Position numbers and translations under genes: made by a program. From Mesostigma viride (Eukaryota; Streptophyta; Mesostigmatophyceae; Mesostigmatales; Mesostigmataceae), in NCBI GenBank assembly GCA_009746045.1, contig RPFO01000104.1, forward strand, positions 3,821,666 through 3,885,665: a stretch of 64,000 bases of DNA, given 5' to 3'. Shown here in pieces: positions 39,237 to 56,205 of the stretch; positions within the stretch are counted from its first letter, which is position 1, and each line of letters opens with the position of its first letter. The notes under the pieces are model-generated. The model ran no database searches, was not told the origin of the DNA, and saw nothing but the letters and a program-made list of their open reading frames with translations.

Positions 39237-40422
39237 TGCCGATTGAGGTTTAAAAAAAGTGGAAATCTTGAAGGCGATTGTAGCTTTACACAGTGAAAGA
39301 CTTATGATATGCTATCGAGCAACAAAAGATAAACCCTGACTCGCACATTGAATGTACTGGCTACGATCCACGCGAGGTTGAGGACGTCCGTGTCTTGCCA
39401 GGGCAGGACGCTTCAACGTTTTTTGGTGGCAAAAAGCTGGCATGCTTTTCTGCCGTTTCGTGCAGATCAGATCGGACCCACGAAGCCATGCTGCAGAAAG
39501 ATTCTACTCTGGGAAGGTTCTTAGAGGCTGGCATGTACCGCACGCCGTACGTCACGTGCAGAGTTCTTCAAGTATCTTTTTGCGAGGCTTTGATTGTAGA
39601 TGGACCGCACAGCAAATGCCACTGCCCCACGCTTGGCTCCCCTCAGAGGGTAACCAGCTGGTCGATACGTGGTACCTCTTCACCTAATGATATTCCTATT
39701 GGTTAATAAAAATACCCATTTACCCGGAAAATGCCACTGCCCCAATAATCCTGCAGAGCCATCAGCCTACTGAAGCCTAGCTCATAGCTGACCCCGCTGC
39801 CCAATGTGATGCCTGAATTACTAATTAGGGCACGCGCGACGAGTACGATTGATTAATTGCCCCATTGGCCACTGAGTACAGACGGGGCACACTGGCACCA
39901 AATAAATATGAGACAGCTATTGCACGCTAGACATGAGACAGACAATCAAAATTTTTTGGTCTGCCTGTCATATAGGCCGGTAAACTTGGTAAGCAAGCAT
40001 GCGACGATTACTCCTATGGCCAACTCGGGCCTTTACTTGACTGTTGAGCTCGAGCATTGACTTGAAGACAGCCAAAGCCTCAGCCTAAATTGAGATAGTA
40101 TTTGCAGTGGTTACGGTATCACGTTTGAGGTTTTTTTCGGGGGAAGCCTAGCATGGATTTCAGTTCCCTAGCTCAGATGAATGAAAGCTGTTTAATGCCA
40201 CCAAGATCTCGTTGATGTAATTTGCTTACAATAATCGTAGTATGCCAGCACCGTACAATTTAGTATTGTTTCTGGTTTGATACATGCTGAGGCCTGTTGC
40301 CAGCGCTTACATTCCTGGGCGGACGTCAATATGCATGAAGTATGCATATCAGGTGTCCTCATGACATGGGTTACATCCCGGTCTCGGAGTCAAACTCAAG
40401 CGACCGATGACACTGTGCGAAA
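39237..40422. other. Divergent intergenic region
   Basis: About 1.2 kb lies between the minus-strand gene start (39236) and the plus-strand RING/TRAF start (40423). No repeat or RNA gene could be assigned; it should hold both promoters. Confidence 0.35.
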
Positions 40423-47356
<6,934 letters not shown>

Positions 47357-47409
47357 CAATGCCTCACGAGGGGAGGCCCTGAGGGTTTGGGGCCTTTTTG
47401 CGAGACTGG

Positions 47410-48360
47410 ATGGAAAAGAAATCGAGAAGCTTTGCGGCAGATATGATGAAATGGTATCCGTCTCGCGCAGCAAAGACAGCCTGGCACACTGTCCCGCACT
47501 TTGTCCCTCGCATGTGCGCAGCCCGTGGAAGTTCAGGCCGCTGCAAGCTGCTCGGCAGCTGGCTCCCCGACTGCGAGAAGGACATGACGACCCGGATCGG
47601 CATGGCGTGGGGGCAGCTCCACGAGCACCATCGCTGGTGGAGCAACCCCACCCTACCCCGGCTCGTCAAGCGTGACGTGTTCAAGGTCGTCATTCTGACG
47701 ATCCTGACCTACGGCGCCGATCGTGGATGCTGATGCAGGAGCTGGAGAAGCGACTCGACGGCCCCGTCACCCAGATGCTGCGCAAGTCTCTTAATATTCC
47801 CTTTGGTTTGAACATAAGCAATGAGGATATGTACGCTGATTTACCGTATGCTTCCCACATTCTTAGGCACAGGCGCCTGGGCCTAGCCGGGCACCTGGCC
47901 CGCACTGATCAGGTAGACACATCAGACAGACTAGTTGGCACCAAGCCCGCACATCCCGGGTGTTTTGTCCTCACGTGGCATGCCTCAGGCCGCGCGCGAC
48001 AGGGTTGCCGCTGGACTTTCCGTGATAGACTCGGCATGGGCATGTGTTACCCTAGACGGGACGGGCTCACGCCCGGGGAGCCCCCTGGTTTGTCTGTAAT
48101 ATGGAGGCAGATGACGTGGAATATGGACGCAGTCACGTGTCTATTAATTAATGGAGGCAGATGACACGTAAAGATTGGTGGCAGACAATAAGGAAGGACA
48201 CCACCCCCCAGTCCGTGGGGGCTCCGCGTGTGACCAAGTTTGGCATGCCTAGCGATTCGGGCCGTGGTGCCCGCAACCCTGTAACAGGAACTAGATAGCT
48301 ACATCCACCCACCCCATCCCATAGTCATCCCCTGAAGACTTACAATTAATTAATTAACCA
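47410..48360 (+). pseudogene. Frameshifted non-LTR RT relic with TTAA tail
   Basis: The first frame (47530-47733) reads CKLLGSWLPDCEKDMTTRIG and KRDVFKVVILTILTYGADRG. A small indel at about 47715, inside the former YGAETWTL motif, shifts the frame. The second frame (47727-48164) continues with ELEKRLDGPVTQMLRKSLNI, HRRLGLAGHLARTDQVDT and a diverged C-terminus. The 3' end at 48125-48150 has GACGCAGTCACGTG and ATTAATTAAT. It is the same subfamily as the minus-strand relic at 5505-6800, and it lies just after the RING/TRAF stop codon. Confidence 0.72.
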
Positions 48361-48570
48361 ATCAATTAATTAATTAAAAAATGAAATTTAATTTAATTTT
48401 TTGTTGTTAATTAATTAATTAAACACGTGCTCCCGTTGGGGGGTCACGGAGCACTAGAGTGCTTTTAATCACGTACTGAGCGTACACAGTGGGCAGGGGG
48501 CAGAGCCCCCCCCCCCCCCTTCCCTCGTGCCATGACAGGGTGCACATGCAATCGGACCTGTCAAATTAAT
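48340..48570 (-). mobile_element. SINE-like element (decayed) with AT tails
   Basis: On the minus strand: GGGGCTCTGCCCCCTGCCC, GGATTAAAAGCACTC-like region, hairpin GTGCTCCGTGACCCCCCAAC..GGGAGCACG and a long ATTAATTAAT tail (48340-48422). Confidence 0.55.
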
Positions 48571-48814
48571 TAATTAAATAATTAATCAATTTACACGTAA
48601 CTGCATGTGTCACGTGACCGGCCGGTCGAAATGATCCAGCATCCCCTGTGGGTGCAATAAAGCTTCCACATGCATCATTCCACACCTAGTCACGTGCCGC
48701 CAACGCACGGTACACAACCAGCCATAGCCTTAGCCTAGTTCTAGTACAGCCATGCGCCCTGGCTATGTTCAGATTACTTGCCCACGCTCCTTGCTATGAT
48801 ATGCTCACATGGGT

Positions 48815-49020
48815 CTTATTGCACCCACAGTTTGCCGGATCGTTAGCCTGTCCTTTTAGCTAGCCGCGCCCGATTGCAGCTGTGGCATGCCTTTGGCATG
48901 AAGGAGACTGGGGGTCTCTGCCCTTTCTCCTGTAGTGCACACACAGGGATTAAAAGCACTTCGGTGCTCCGTGACTCCCCAACGGGAGCACGAGTTTAAT
49001 TAATTAATTAATTAATTCCA
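48815..49020 (+). mobile_element. SINE-like element
   Basis: TTATTGCACCCACAGTTTGC, GTGGCATGCCTTTGGCATGA, GGGGTCTCTGCCCTTTCTCC, GGGATTAAAAGCAC, then the hairpin and (TTAA) tail. This is the clearest plus-strand copy of the family. Confidence 0.7.
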
Positions 49021-49344
49021 CATGCATATAGCAAAAGCATAGCAGGTGCAGCTAGTAGGGCTGCCCATGGTCGATCCAGTGGCCACAGATAGGCTTGGAA
49101 CTCATCCAGAGAGCGCCGGTTTGGGAGAATATAAAGGCCTCCCCCGGAGCCTGAGCTCGGGTTTTAGGGGCATACCCAGGGTTCACCCACAAACCCGCAT
49201 GAAGTACGCCTTATGCTCACGTGACGCAGTTACGTATATAAATTAATTGATTAATTTCCGAAGCCGGATTTATGCTCAATCCATGATGCGGCTGTATATG
49301 TCATTAATAGTAACTTTAATTAATTAGTTACTTGATGACCCCTC

Positions 49345-49855
49345 GACTCGTGCCTCCTGGGCTGACCTGCTCAAGAGCCAGGCAACCTCTACCACGACCG
49401 CCATCACCACTAAGCTCCAGGAGCTGGAAGACACGCGCCGCGAGGCCGCTGACCGCGACCGTCGCCGCTGTCGGCCGGGTCATCCTCAGGCGCTTCGACA
49501 TGTGCAGCCGGAGGAGGCCCCAGACTCTCTTCTCGACAAGCTGAAGAATCAACTCTTGGCGTGCATGGCGCTACCAGGTGCGACACTGCAGGGAGCCTAC
49601 CACCTGCCCCATCCACGGGCCAAGGCTGGGCCCCCTCCAGTGGTCCTCACCTTCAGCGACATCACATGCAGCCCGAGTTCGGTTCCTCTCTAGCCGCAAG
49701 AAGCTGGTGAACACCTCCTGGTCGCTTGACGACGACCTGATGCCAGCCCAGCAGCAGCAACGCCGCGGTTAGTGGCCCGACTACATCCGCCACAAGACCA
49801 AAACCGAGATGCCCCAAGTGTACTGGCGGGGCGGGGACCTTTATCAAGGAGACAA
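49345..49855 (+). pseudogene. Non-LTR retrotransposon ORF1 fragment
   Basis: Positions 49683-49790 encode SSRKKLVNTSWSLDDDLMPA then QQQQRRG and a stop, matching the blocks at 5200 and 34730. The upstream frame is Arg/Ala-rich and broken. It runs directly into the left repeat of the Penelope-like element. Confidence 0.62.
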
Positions 49856-49893
49856 CCAGAGCAGGCCAGAAATCGGGAGAATCCGGGGACCTC

Positions 49894-50265
49894 TATCAAA
49901 GAGACAACCAGCGCAGGCCAGAAATCGGGAGAATCCGGACCATGGTAGCTCGAGCCTGCCGTTATCTTTTCCGCGTTTTCGAGTCGTTCAGGATGATGAA
50001 GATGAATGGTGATGGAAATGTGTATCCTTGTGCATTGAAATTATGGCTGGCTTACGTGTGGAGCGACTAGATGACCTAGACGGTGGGGCCGGAAACAGCA
50101 TGCTTGATCAGGGCGTGTGTTTCGAGCCTAACTGGCCGGGAGTGTCTAGTGGTGAGCACCATTGCTGCGATCGCTCTCCCACCATTTACGAGGAAATACC
50201 CGCAAATGGAAAACCACTGAAAAGGTCTAGCTAGTCAGTCATCACGTTAGCCATGCCATGATTCC
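49894..50265 (+). repeat. Left flanking direct repeat of the Penelope-like element
   Basis: Bases 49894-50180 are repeated almost identically, in the same orientation, at 54447-54731. The left copy extends a further 85 bp or so that is also present in the solo copy at 30346-30718. Penelope-like elements are often bounded by such pseudo-LTR direct repeats. A 45-bp partial copy precedes it (49844-49888). Confidence 0.85.
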
Positions 50266-50452
50266 AAACGTCCAAGAACTGCACACGGTGCAAAGGCAAA
50301 AAGCCGGAGGACAGCACTTTCAAATGTGCGGCGGGAACCAAAAGCCCGCGGATGCCAGAAAACATCGTGTTGCGGCAGCGACGCGACGATGTGGACAACG
50401 AATCCAGTGCCAAGCTCGGAACGGCCGCAAAGGAGATCTGGCATCACAGGGT

Positions 50453-53400
50453 TCAGATGTGCGGAGATACTATGCGATCCAGCCGGTCCACGACCTGTTT
50501 GTAGAGCTTGTGCCAAGGGGCAGCACCGAACAGATGTGGGTGACGTTGCAAAAAACATCGGACTTGACGGAGCATAATGGCTCGGTCATAGTCTTTGACC
50601 AATAAACGCTGCAAGAGTTCAACAAGAGTCGTGATGAAATCAACACGATAAGAACAAAGACGGGAAAAACGATGTAACTGAGAAAGAACAACACCATATT
50701 TTGCTGTGTGGGAAAGGAGACTGTGAATATCGGGGTAACGAATAAAAGGAATTTGCTGGTATTTAGGATCCTTGCGCTTATCATAGACAGCCGTACGCCA
50801 GCCCTTCTTGTTATGGGTAATGTTAAGATCGAGGTAATTGCAATGAGTATCCTCCGACGTGAGCTTTAATGTGAGGGACGCTTGCGGGTAGATGCCAGGC
50901 AGACCAGCGGTGATATACAAATGGGTTGCGAAATCAGGGTTGTCGAAAGCGATGACATCATCAATGTATCGACATGTATGGATAAAACGCCTGATGAGAA
51001 CATCATCGTTTGAGGCAATGAGATTCTCCATGAATGCAAGCTCATAAGTGTATAGATAGAGGTTTGCAAGGAGCCCGGCACAGTTAGTGCCCATAGGGAT
51101 GCCGATAGCTTGTTGGTATACATTGCCCGCAAAACAGATGAAGGTGTTATCAACAAGATAAGAGATCCAATGGACAAGGTCAGCCTTCGTGATAATATAA
51201 TTATAACCATCCCGCACGATAGCACCTGCCGCGATCCCTGAGAGCCACGTTGCCGTGGGCTTGGTCTGAGAAACACGCACGTGCAGGTGGTTGCGCCCGT
51301 GAGGCCTACGTGCATACAGACGAGTAAGGAGGCTATCTAAACGAGCTTTCAAATCGTGCAAATCTAGTGTGGTATATAGAGTGGTGAAATCATAGGTGGC
51401 TATGGGCATAGGTATACGTTTCTCTGCTGCTGTCTTAGAACGGCTAAGGGCGGCAAGGCGTAGGCGTACTTGGGCTGAGTCTATGACGATCCAACTACCA
51501 GCGCATTCATACCCGGCATTCGACAGCACCTCCACCCATAATGCATTGGCTTCGGGGAGAAGAGCATTCAAAGCATGGCAGATGAGTTTCGAGAGAGGCA
51601 TCAGTGGGGCTGAATGCGACGCAGCAATGGTGCGCAAAGCAACAGGAGTTTTGTGCAGCTTAAGAGTGAGATACAGATATGGGAACGTAGTGGTGGTGGC
51701 GCGTCGCTGCCGCTTAAGGAATGCCCGAGCAAAAATGTTTTGGCTGTGCAGAAAAGCCCGATGAGCAGCAGTGATACTGGCGGTGGACTGTGCACGCTGA
51801 ACATAGGTAGGGCTGGACGCCAACTCGTGTTGCAAAGTAGCAAGGTAGTGCTTCTTGCATATGAAAGCAAAGTTGTTGGCACTCTTGTCAACACACGTGA
51901 TGATAAAGTCCTGCTTGAAGTGGTCAAGAAGTGCTTTATCTGTGGTGTTGAGCCAGGTGGTGCGGTGGACCTGCTGGAGACGGTAATCAAGCCTGGTGAG
52001 ACGTGCATTGCATTCGTGAATGACGGCGCGAAACCACGGTTCCATGGCAAGGGGAGCAAGCTGTAGGTCCGTGCTCATGGCATTGCAGAATTTGCGCAGT
52101 GATGTGGAGAGCAGTGCATTCACCTCTTTGGCACACGTGCGCTGGACCCACGGCCGAAACTTGGTGCCTTTGGCAAAAAGGTCTACAAGCGTGTGGCTCG
52201 GCAGGATGCTGAGGTCAGCGGTCATGACGTGCTGTGAGGTGGGATCAAGGTACTTGAAATACCGTTGTTGTTGGCAGGGGCAGGGCCCTGCCAAGATGGT
52301 GGCCAGCTCGGTGGGCGTTGTATCGCGGCTGACCTTCCCGTTGCTGAAAACCATTTGTCCCAAGGTGGGAGAGTAATGCCAGGCGGCAATGGGAGTGCCG
52401 AAAGTGTTGCGCACCACGAGCGGCATCGCAGCCTGCACTTGCGGCAAATGCAGAATGTGTGGCAAACACAGCTCATCCATCGCAGCATGAATGAAAGGTG
52501 AGATCAGCAAACGGCGCGGACGCAGTGCATCTGCATTCCCATTGACACGGTGCCGAATGATACGTGAGAGAAGGCCTCGCAGACTAGTGGCATGGGAGCG
52601 GGGGACTTGCAGATCAGCTGGGGAGCACGACCCGACGGCAATGTGTAAGCTGGTAAGCTTCTTCAAGCTGCAGGCTTCGAGATAGGATGCATGAAAGTTG
52701 CCGCGTTGCATAAGCCGAGACATGTGACGTAAGCAGCGGAGACTGGTGGAGTAAAGGGAAGGATCGGTGGACACATGTGTGGAAGGTGGAGGGGCCGGGG
52801 TGACGCTGGGGGGATAGGGGCGATATGGGTGGAGATTGTGCTTCAGACGCCAGGCACGGATGAACATAAGAGGGCGGGGACGGAGGGGAGGCGGGCGGCG
52901 GCGAGACCGAGCTTTGAAACTCTTGCCTTCAATGCAAAAACCGTGGGGCAGAAATGCATGTAACATTCGTTTCCAAAACGTTTCCCGATGCCCTGCGGCT
53001 TTGCGAAAAGCGGCGCCGGTAAAGGTGCCGGGGACATGTTCCAAGGGGACGACTCGCCAATCCCACCACCCGTATTGGGCCATGGCGCCATGTAGGGGGG
53101 TGTCGTCGTTGGCGGCAGGGCGGCCAATATGAAGGCGGCGTGCCGCTCGGACATGTTCCTGAAAACGCGTCCAGGCATCCCGTTGCGTCTGGCCAACGTA
53201 GATACGCTGAGGGTACCTGCGGTTGTAAATGGCATAAATGACGCGATGGGTGCTTACGGGGTGTGGGCGAGTGGAGTTGGTAAGCGACAAATGCGTGCGC
53301 TGTAAGCGCCGGAGGCGACGTAGAGTATGGTCATCCTTGCAGTGATGGTTATGGCGCGTGTTGATGCGACAACGCTTCCGCCATGCCTGTGAGGAGATAC

Positions 53401-53509
53401 GATAGGGGAACTGCCGAGAAATAGCAGTGTACTTCCGGTAATCAATGCCACTGGATTGCCGTATTCTGTGGAGGGTAAGAGCATGCCAGAAAGTCATAAG
53501 GTGTTTCAT
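50453..53509 (-). CDS. Penelope-like retroelement protein: N-terminal GIY-YIG nuclease plus reverse transcriptase, 1018 aa
   Basis: A single uninterrupted frame. Residues 90-140 form a GIY-YIG endonuclease core (VIYAIYNRRYPQRIYVGQTQ then RDAWTRFQEH). A basic linker and an all-helical region follow. The reverse transcriptase occupies roughly residues 560-960: YDFTTLYTTLDLHDLKARL (motif A), VYQQAIGIPMGTNCAGLLAN (motif B, QGIPMG-type), CRYIDDVIAFDN (motif C catalytic Asp pair, about 848-851), LTLKLTSEDTHCNYLDLNI and a C-terminal helical part. Canonical Penelope elements carry GIY-YIG at the C-terminus; the N-terminal arrangement is known from a separate group found in green algae and some animals. 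All motifs look intact, so the copy could be recent or active. The element copies itself by target-primed reverse transcription. Confidence 0.88.
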   Translation of the reverse strand: MKHLMTFWHALTLHRIRQSSGIDYRKYTAISRQFPYRISSQAWRKRCRINTRHNHHCKDDHTLRRLRRLQRTHLSLTNSTRPHPVSTHRVIYAIYNRRYPQRIYVGQTQRDAWTRFQEHVRAARRLHIGRPAANDDTPLHGAMAQYGWWDWRVVPLEHVPGTFTGAAFRKAAGHRETFWKRMLHAFLPHGFCIEGKSFKARSRRRPPPLRPRPLMFIRAWRLKHNLHPYRPYPPSVTPAPPPSTHVSTDPSLYSTSLRCLRHMSRLMQRGNFHASYLEACSLKKLTSLHIAVGSCSPADLQVPRSHATSLRGLLSRIIRHRVNGNADALRPRRLLISPFIHAAMDELCLPHILHLPQVQAAMPLVVRNTFGTPIAAWHYSPTLGQMVFSNGKVSRDTTPTELATILAGPCPCQQQRYFKYLDPTSQHVMTADLSILPSHTLVDLFAKGTKFRPWVQRTCAKEVNALLSTSLRKFCNAMSTDLQLAPLAMEPWFRAVIHECNARLTRLDYRLQQVHRTTWLNTTDKALLDHFKQDFIITCVDKSANNFAFICKKHYLATLQHELASSPTYVQRAQSTASITAAHRAFLHSQNIFARAFLKRQRRATTTTFPYLYLTLKLHKTPVALRTIAASHSAPLMPLSKLICHALNALLPEANALWVEVLSNAGYECAGSWIVIDSAQVRLRLAALSRSKTAAEKRIPMPIATYDFTTLYTTLDLHDLKARLDSLLTRLYARRPHGRNHLHVRVSQTKPTATWLSGIAAGAIVRDGYNYIITKADLVHWISYLVDNTFICFAGNVYQQAIGIPMGTNCAGLLANLYLYTYELAFMENLIASNDDVLIRRFIHTCRYIDDVIAFDNPDFATHLYITAGLPGIYPQASLTLKLTSEDTHCNYLDLNITHNKKGWRTAVYDKRKDPKYQQIPFIRYPDIHSLLSHTAKYGVVLSQLHRFSRLCSYRVDFITTLVELLQRLLVKDYDRAIMLRQVRCFLQRHPHLFGAAPWHKLYKQVVDRLDRIVSPHI

Positions 53510-54446
53510 GATGATTCAGATGCACTGAGAGCTAAGACATCAAACAGAACCAGAGCGGAGCATATTGAGGTAAGTCAATATTCACTGCGTAACACCCGTT
53601 ACGCGATAGCGGTGGTCCATGATGCATCTCCCCGGGGCAGGATGTGGCTAACAACACAGCTGAATGGACTCGGAACATGTGGATTCCCAGTGGGGGGGCC
53701 TTCCAATTGTCATACTTGACACCTCTTTCCTGTAACGAAAAGATTTCCCTTCTTCATGTTCCAGATGAGTCACCGTGCTCCTGCCTTTGTGTTTTTTTGG
53801 CGTTTGTAAAGAGATATGGGAGGGTAAACAAAAGCAAAGGCTGATATTGCCGTGTGGGGGGCCCGATCCTTGGTTAGTCTCTCAAGTGCCCACAGAAAAA
53901 CACGAGAGTAGCACACACAGCGCGCAGCCCAGCCTAGCTCCCTCAGTAAAGTAAAAGAAAAAGGACAAGAACAGCAAAACAAACGAGAACAAGAAAAAGA
54001 ACAAAACACAGACACGTAGTGCAATGTGAGCGGAATGATGGAGGAAGGTGAGAGGGGGACATCGTATTGAATGTGTAGGCATTGAGGCAGCCGAAGCGTC
54101 CCATCCCCGGGTACATTCGTGGCTTTCAAAAAAGCCACAACCTGCGTGGAAGAGGAAAATGCAGGAACGATGAGTATGATCCTGAAAACGAGGTTGAGGA
54201 AACGCGGAGAGGAAATGCCGGCCGCTGAAACGATTCCGATGGAACTATGGGTTTCGCCGACATGAGGCGGTGCAGCTGACTATCTCTATGGTGTCGTGTG
54301 TGACCGGGAGTGCCGGTTCACGTGCGCACTCGTCGGACTAGCCCGACGACATGTGTGCTTGGTTGCCCACGGCTGAAATCCTCTTGCCCGTCATGCAAAG
54401 GCCACGCCTCCTAGCCGAAAACGAACTATATTCAACCAATCTAATA
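53510..54446 (-). other. 5' region of the Penelope-like element
   Basis: About 940 bp lies between the start codon (minus strand) and the right-hand repeat. No further open frame with recognisable domains is seen. It includes an AC/AA-rich stretch at 53940-54010. Confidence 0.5.
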
Positions 54447-54731
54447 TCAAAGAGACAACCAGCGCAGGCCAGAAATCGGGAGAATCCGGACCATGGTAGC
54501 TCGAGCCTGCCGTTATCTTTTCCGCGTTTTCGAGTCGTTCAGGATGATGAAGATGAATGGTGATGGAAATGTGTATCCTTGTGCATTGAAATTATGGCTG
54601 GCTTACGTGTGGAGCGACTAGATGACCTAGACGGTGGGGCCGGAAACAGCATGCTTGATCAGGGCGTGTGTTTCGAGCCTAACTGGCCGGGAGTGTCTAG
54701 TGGTGAGCACCATTGCTGCGATCGCTCTCCC
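54447..54731 (+). repeat. Right flanking direct repeat of the Penelope-like element
   Basis: Nearly identical to 49894-50180, then diverges abruptly after GATCGCTCTCCC, where the left copy continues with ACCATTTACGAGG. This copy is therefore truncated at one end. Confidence 0.85.
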
Positions 54732-54989
54732 TCTATGTCAACAAGAAACTGTGGATGCCCCCCCGGGCTCCCCCGGGATAGATCGAGCACTCAAGCCAGT
54801 TGTCTAGATGGGGGCAATCGATTATGGGATAGCTTAGGCATTACAGCACTTGAAATGATATAAGCGCACAGCGTTATAGTACCTTCAATTAGCTCTGGCA
54901 CCTTGTGGCCATCAGCTTGCGCCTTAGCCAACGTCTGGAGCCCACCTCACCTTTGTAGCATATAAGCTATGTGTCAGCCTACCTATGGT

Positions 54990-55215
54990 ATTGCACTGGT
55001 TGTATTGCACCCACAATGTTGCGCCCCGGCATGCACCATGCTGTGGAGAGTCTGCTCTGTGGCCTGCCCACTTGCGGCAGTGAGAATTAAAGGCTAGGGC
55101 GCCCTAGCTCCCTCCTCGCTGTGTATATAGGGTTGATTTTTAATATATATAGGGTTGAAGGTCCTTTACTCTGTATTGGCACCCATGCGTGACGCAGTCA
55201 CGTGCTTATTAATTA
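54990..55215 (+). mobile_element. Partial SINE-like/LINE 3' remnants
   Basis: TGTATTGCACCCACAATGTT resembles the 5' end of the SINE-like family, and 55187-55250 contains GTGACGCAGTCACGTG and GTAACTGCGTCACGTGAGC around TTAATTAATTAG, the LINE 3' signature in both orientations. Confidence 0.45.
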
Positions 55216-55301
55216 ATTAGTTACTTGACACGTAACTGCGTCACGTGAGCATAAGTCCTCAGCTAGGGAAATGAATATGGGATGGGGTGGATGGATCTGA
55301 A

Positions 55302-55479
55302 GTGAGACAACTATGCCTGGACGCATGGCGATCCAACGCCGTGGAAGGACTAGGGTAGTTGTCTTAGAGAGACGTGAAGGCCGCGGGAGCCGTGTGGCTA
55401 TCTCACTAGGATCTGTATAGGTCATGCCCACGCCAGTGTCATGTGCAACAAACGACGTATCCGCAAATAGTTGTCTCAC
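55302..55479. mobile_element. 178-bp MITE with 13-bp perfect terminal inverted repeats
   Basis: GTGAGACAACTAT (55302-55314) and ATAGTTGTCTCAC (55467-55479) are exact reverse complements. An internal secondary copy of the terminus (TAGTTGTCTTAGAGAGACG) lies at about 55355. There is no coding capacity. A half copy occurs at 28647-28710. The superfamily is not clear; I could not define a target duplication. Confidence 0.7.
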
Positions 55480-56205
55480 TAAAAAATACTGAATAAATAG
55501 TTGTCTAAATAGTAGTGAATAAAAATTACAACTCCGAAATGCGGTATACTGTGTCCACTTACATAGCAATTTATCAAGGGCTGAAACAGCCACATAAATT
55601 TAGGCACGTTATCAAAATCATACAAGCATATCACCGGCTATCCTACAACTAAACACTGCGTCTTCTGACTTCTCCCACCTGGGCCAGATCAGGGTAGTAG
55701 TTCATGGTCTCTTAGGAGTGATGCCCCCTCTCTTTGGCGCAGGAGAGGAGGAGAGTCGAGCTCTCATGTCAGTGTCTAGCAGGGACTGTGTCTGCTGGTC
55801 AGTGGGACATTGCAGGCATCCAAATCATTACCACGCCCCATGCCGCTCTAAAACGGAGGGAAGTTCTCGTCTCAACCATTTTCTGACTCCCCCTAGCCCA
55901 CACTTGGGCTGCCAGCACTCTAGCCCAGTACCCCATTTCCCTCAGTACCCCCAAGCCACGTGCATGTTCCTCTCGACGACCCCGCAGCCCCTTCCCTTGC
56001 TCAACAGCATGGCCCCACCCAGCCCATACTTGACTTCTACCACTGATAGCCAGTCACATCTCTTCCTCCGACATTATGGGAAGCCACCCCCCAAGAAAGT
56101 CCTTGTCTGGCGGAGCCGTGGTCCTGGTGGCCTTCCGCAAGACACTGCATAAAATAATGGGAATCCACCCGCCTGAGGGTACGTGGCCGTGCGAAGCTTA
56201 TGGCC
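55480..56205. other. Intergenic; 3' flank of the carrier gene
   Basis: No gene seen. A CT-rich stretch lies at 55890-56060. Confidence 0.35.

Noticed and set aside
51396-52066. Plus-strand frames opposite the Penelope-like element
   Set aside because: Antisense shadows of a frame with intact GIY-YIG and RT motifs.
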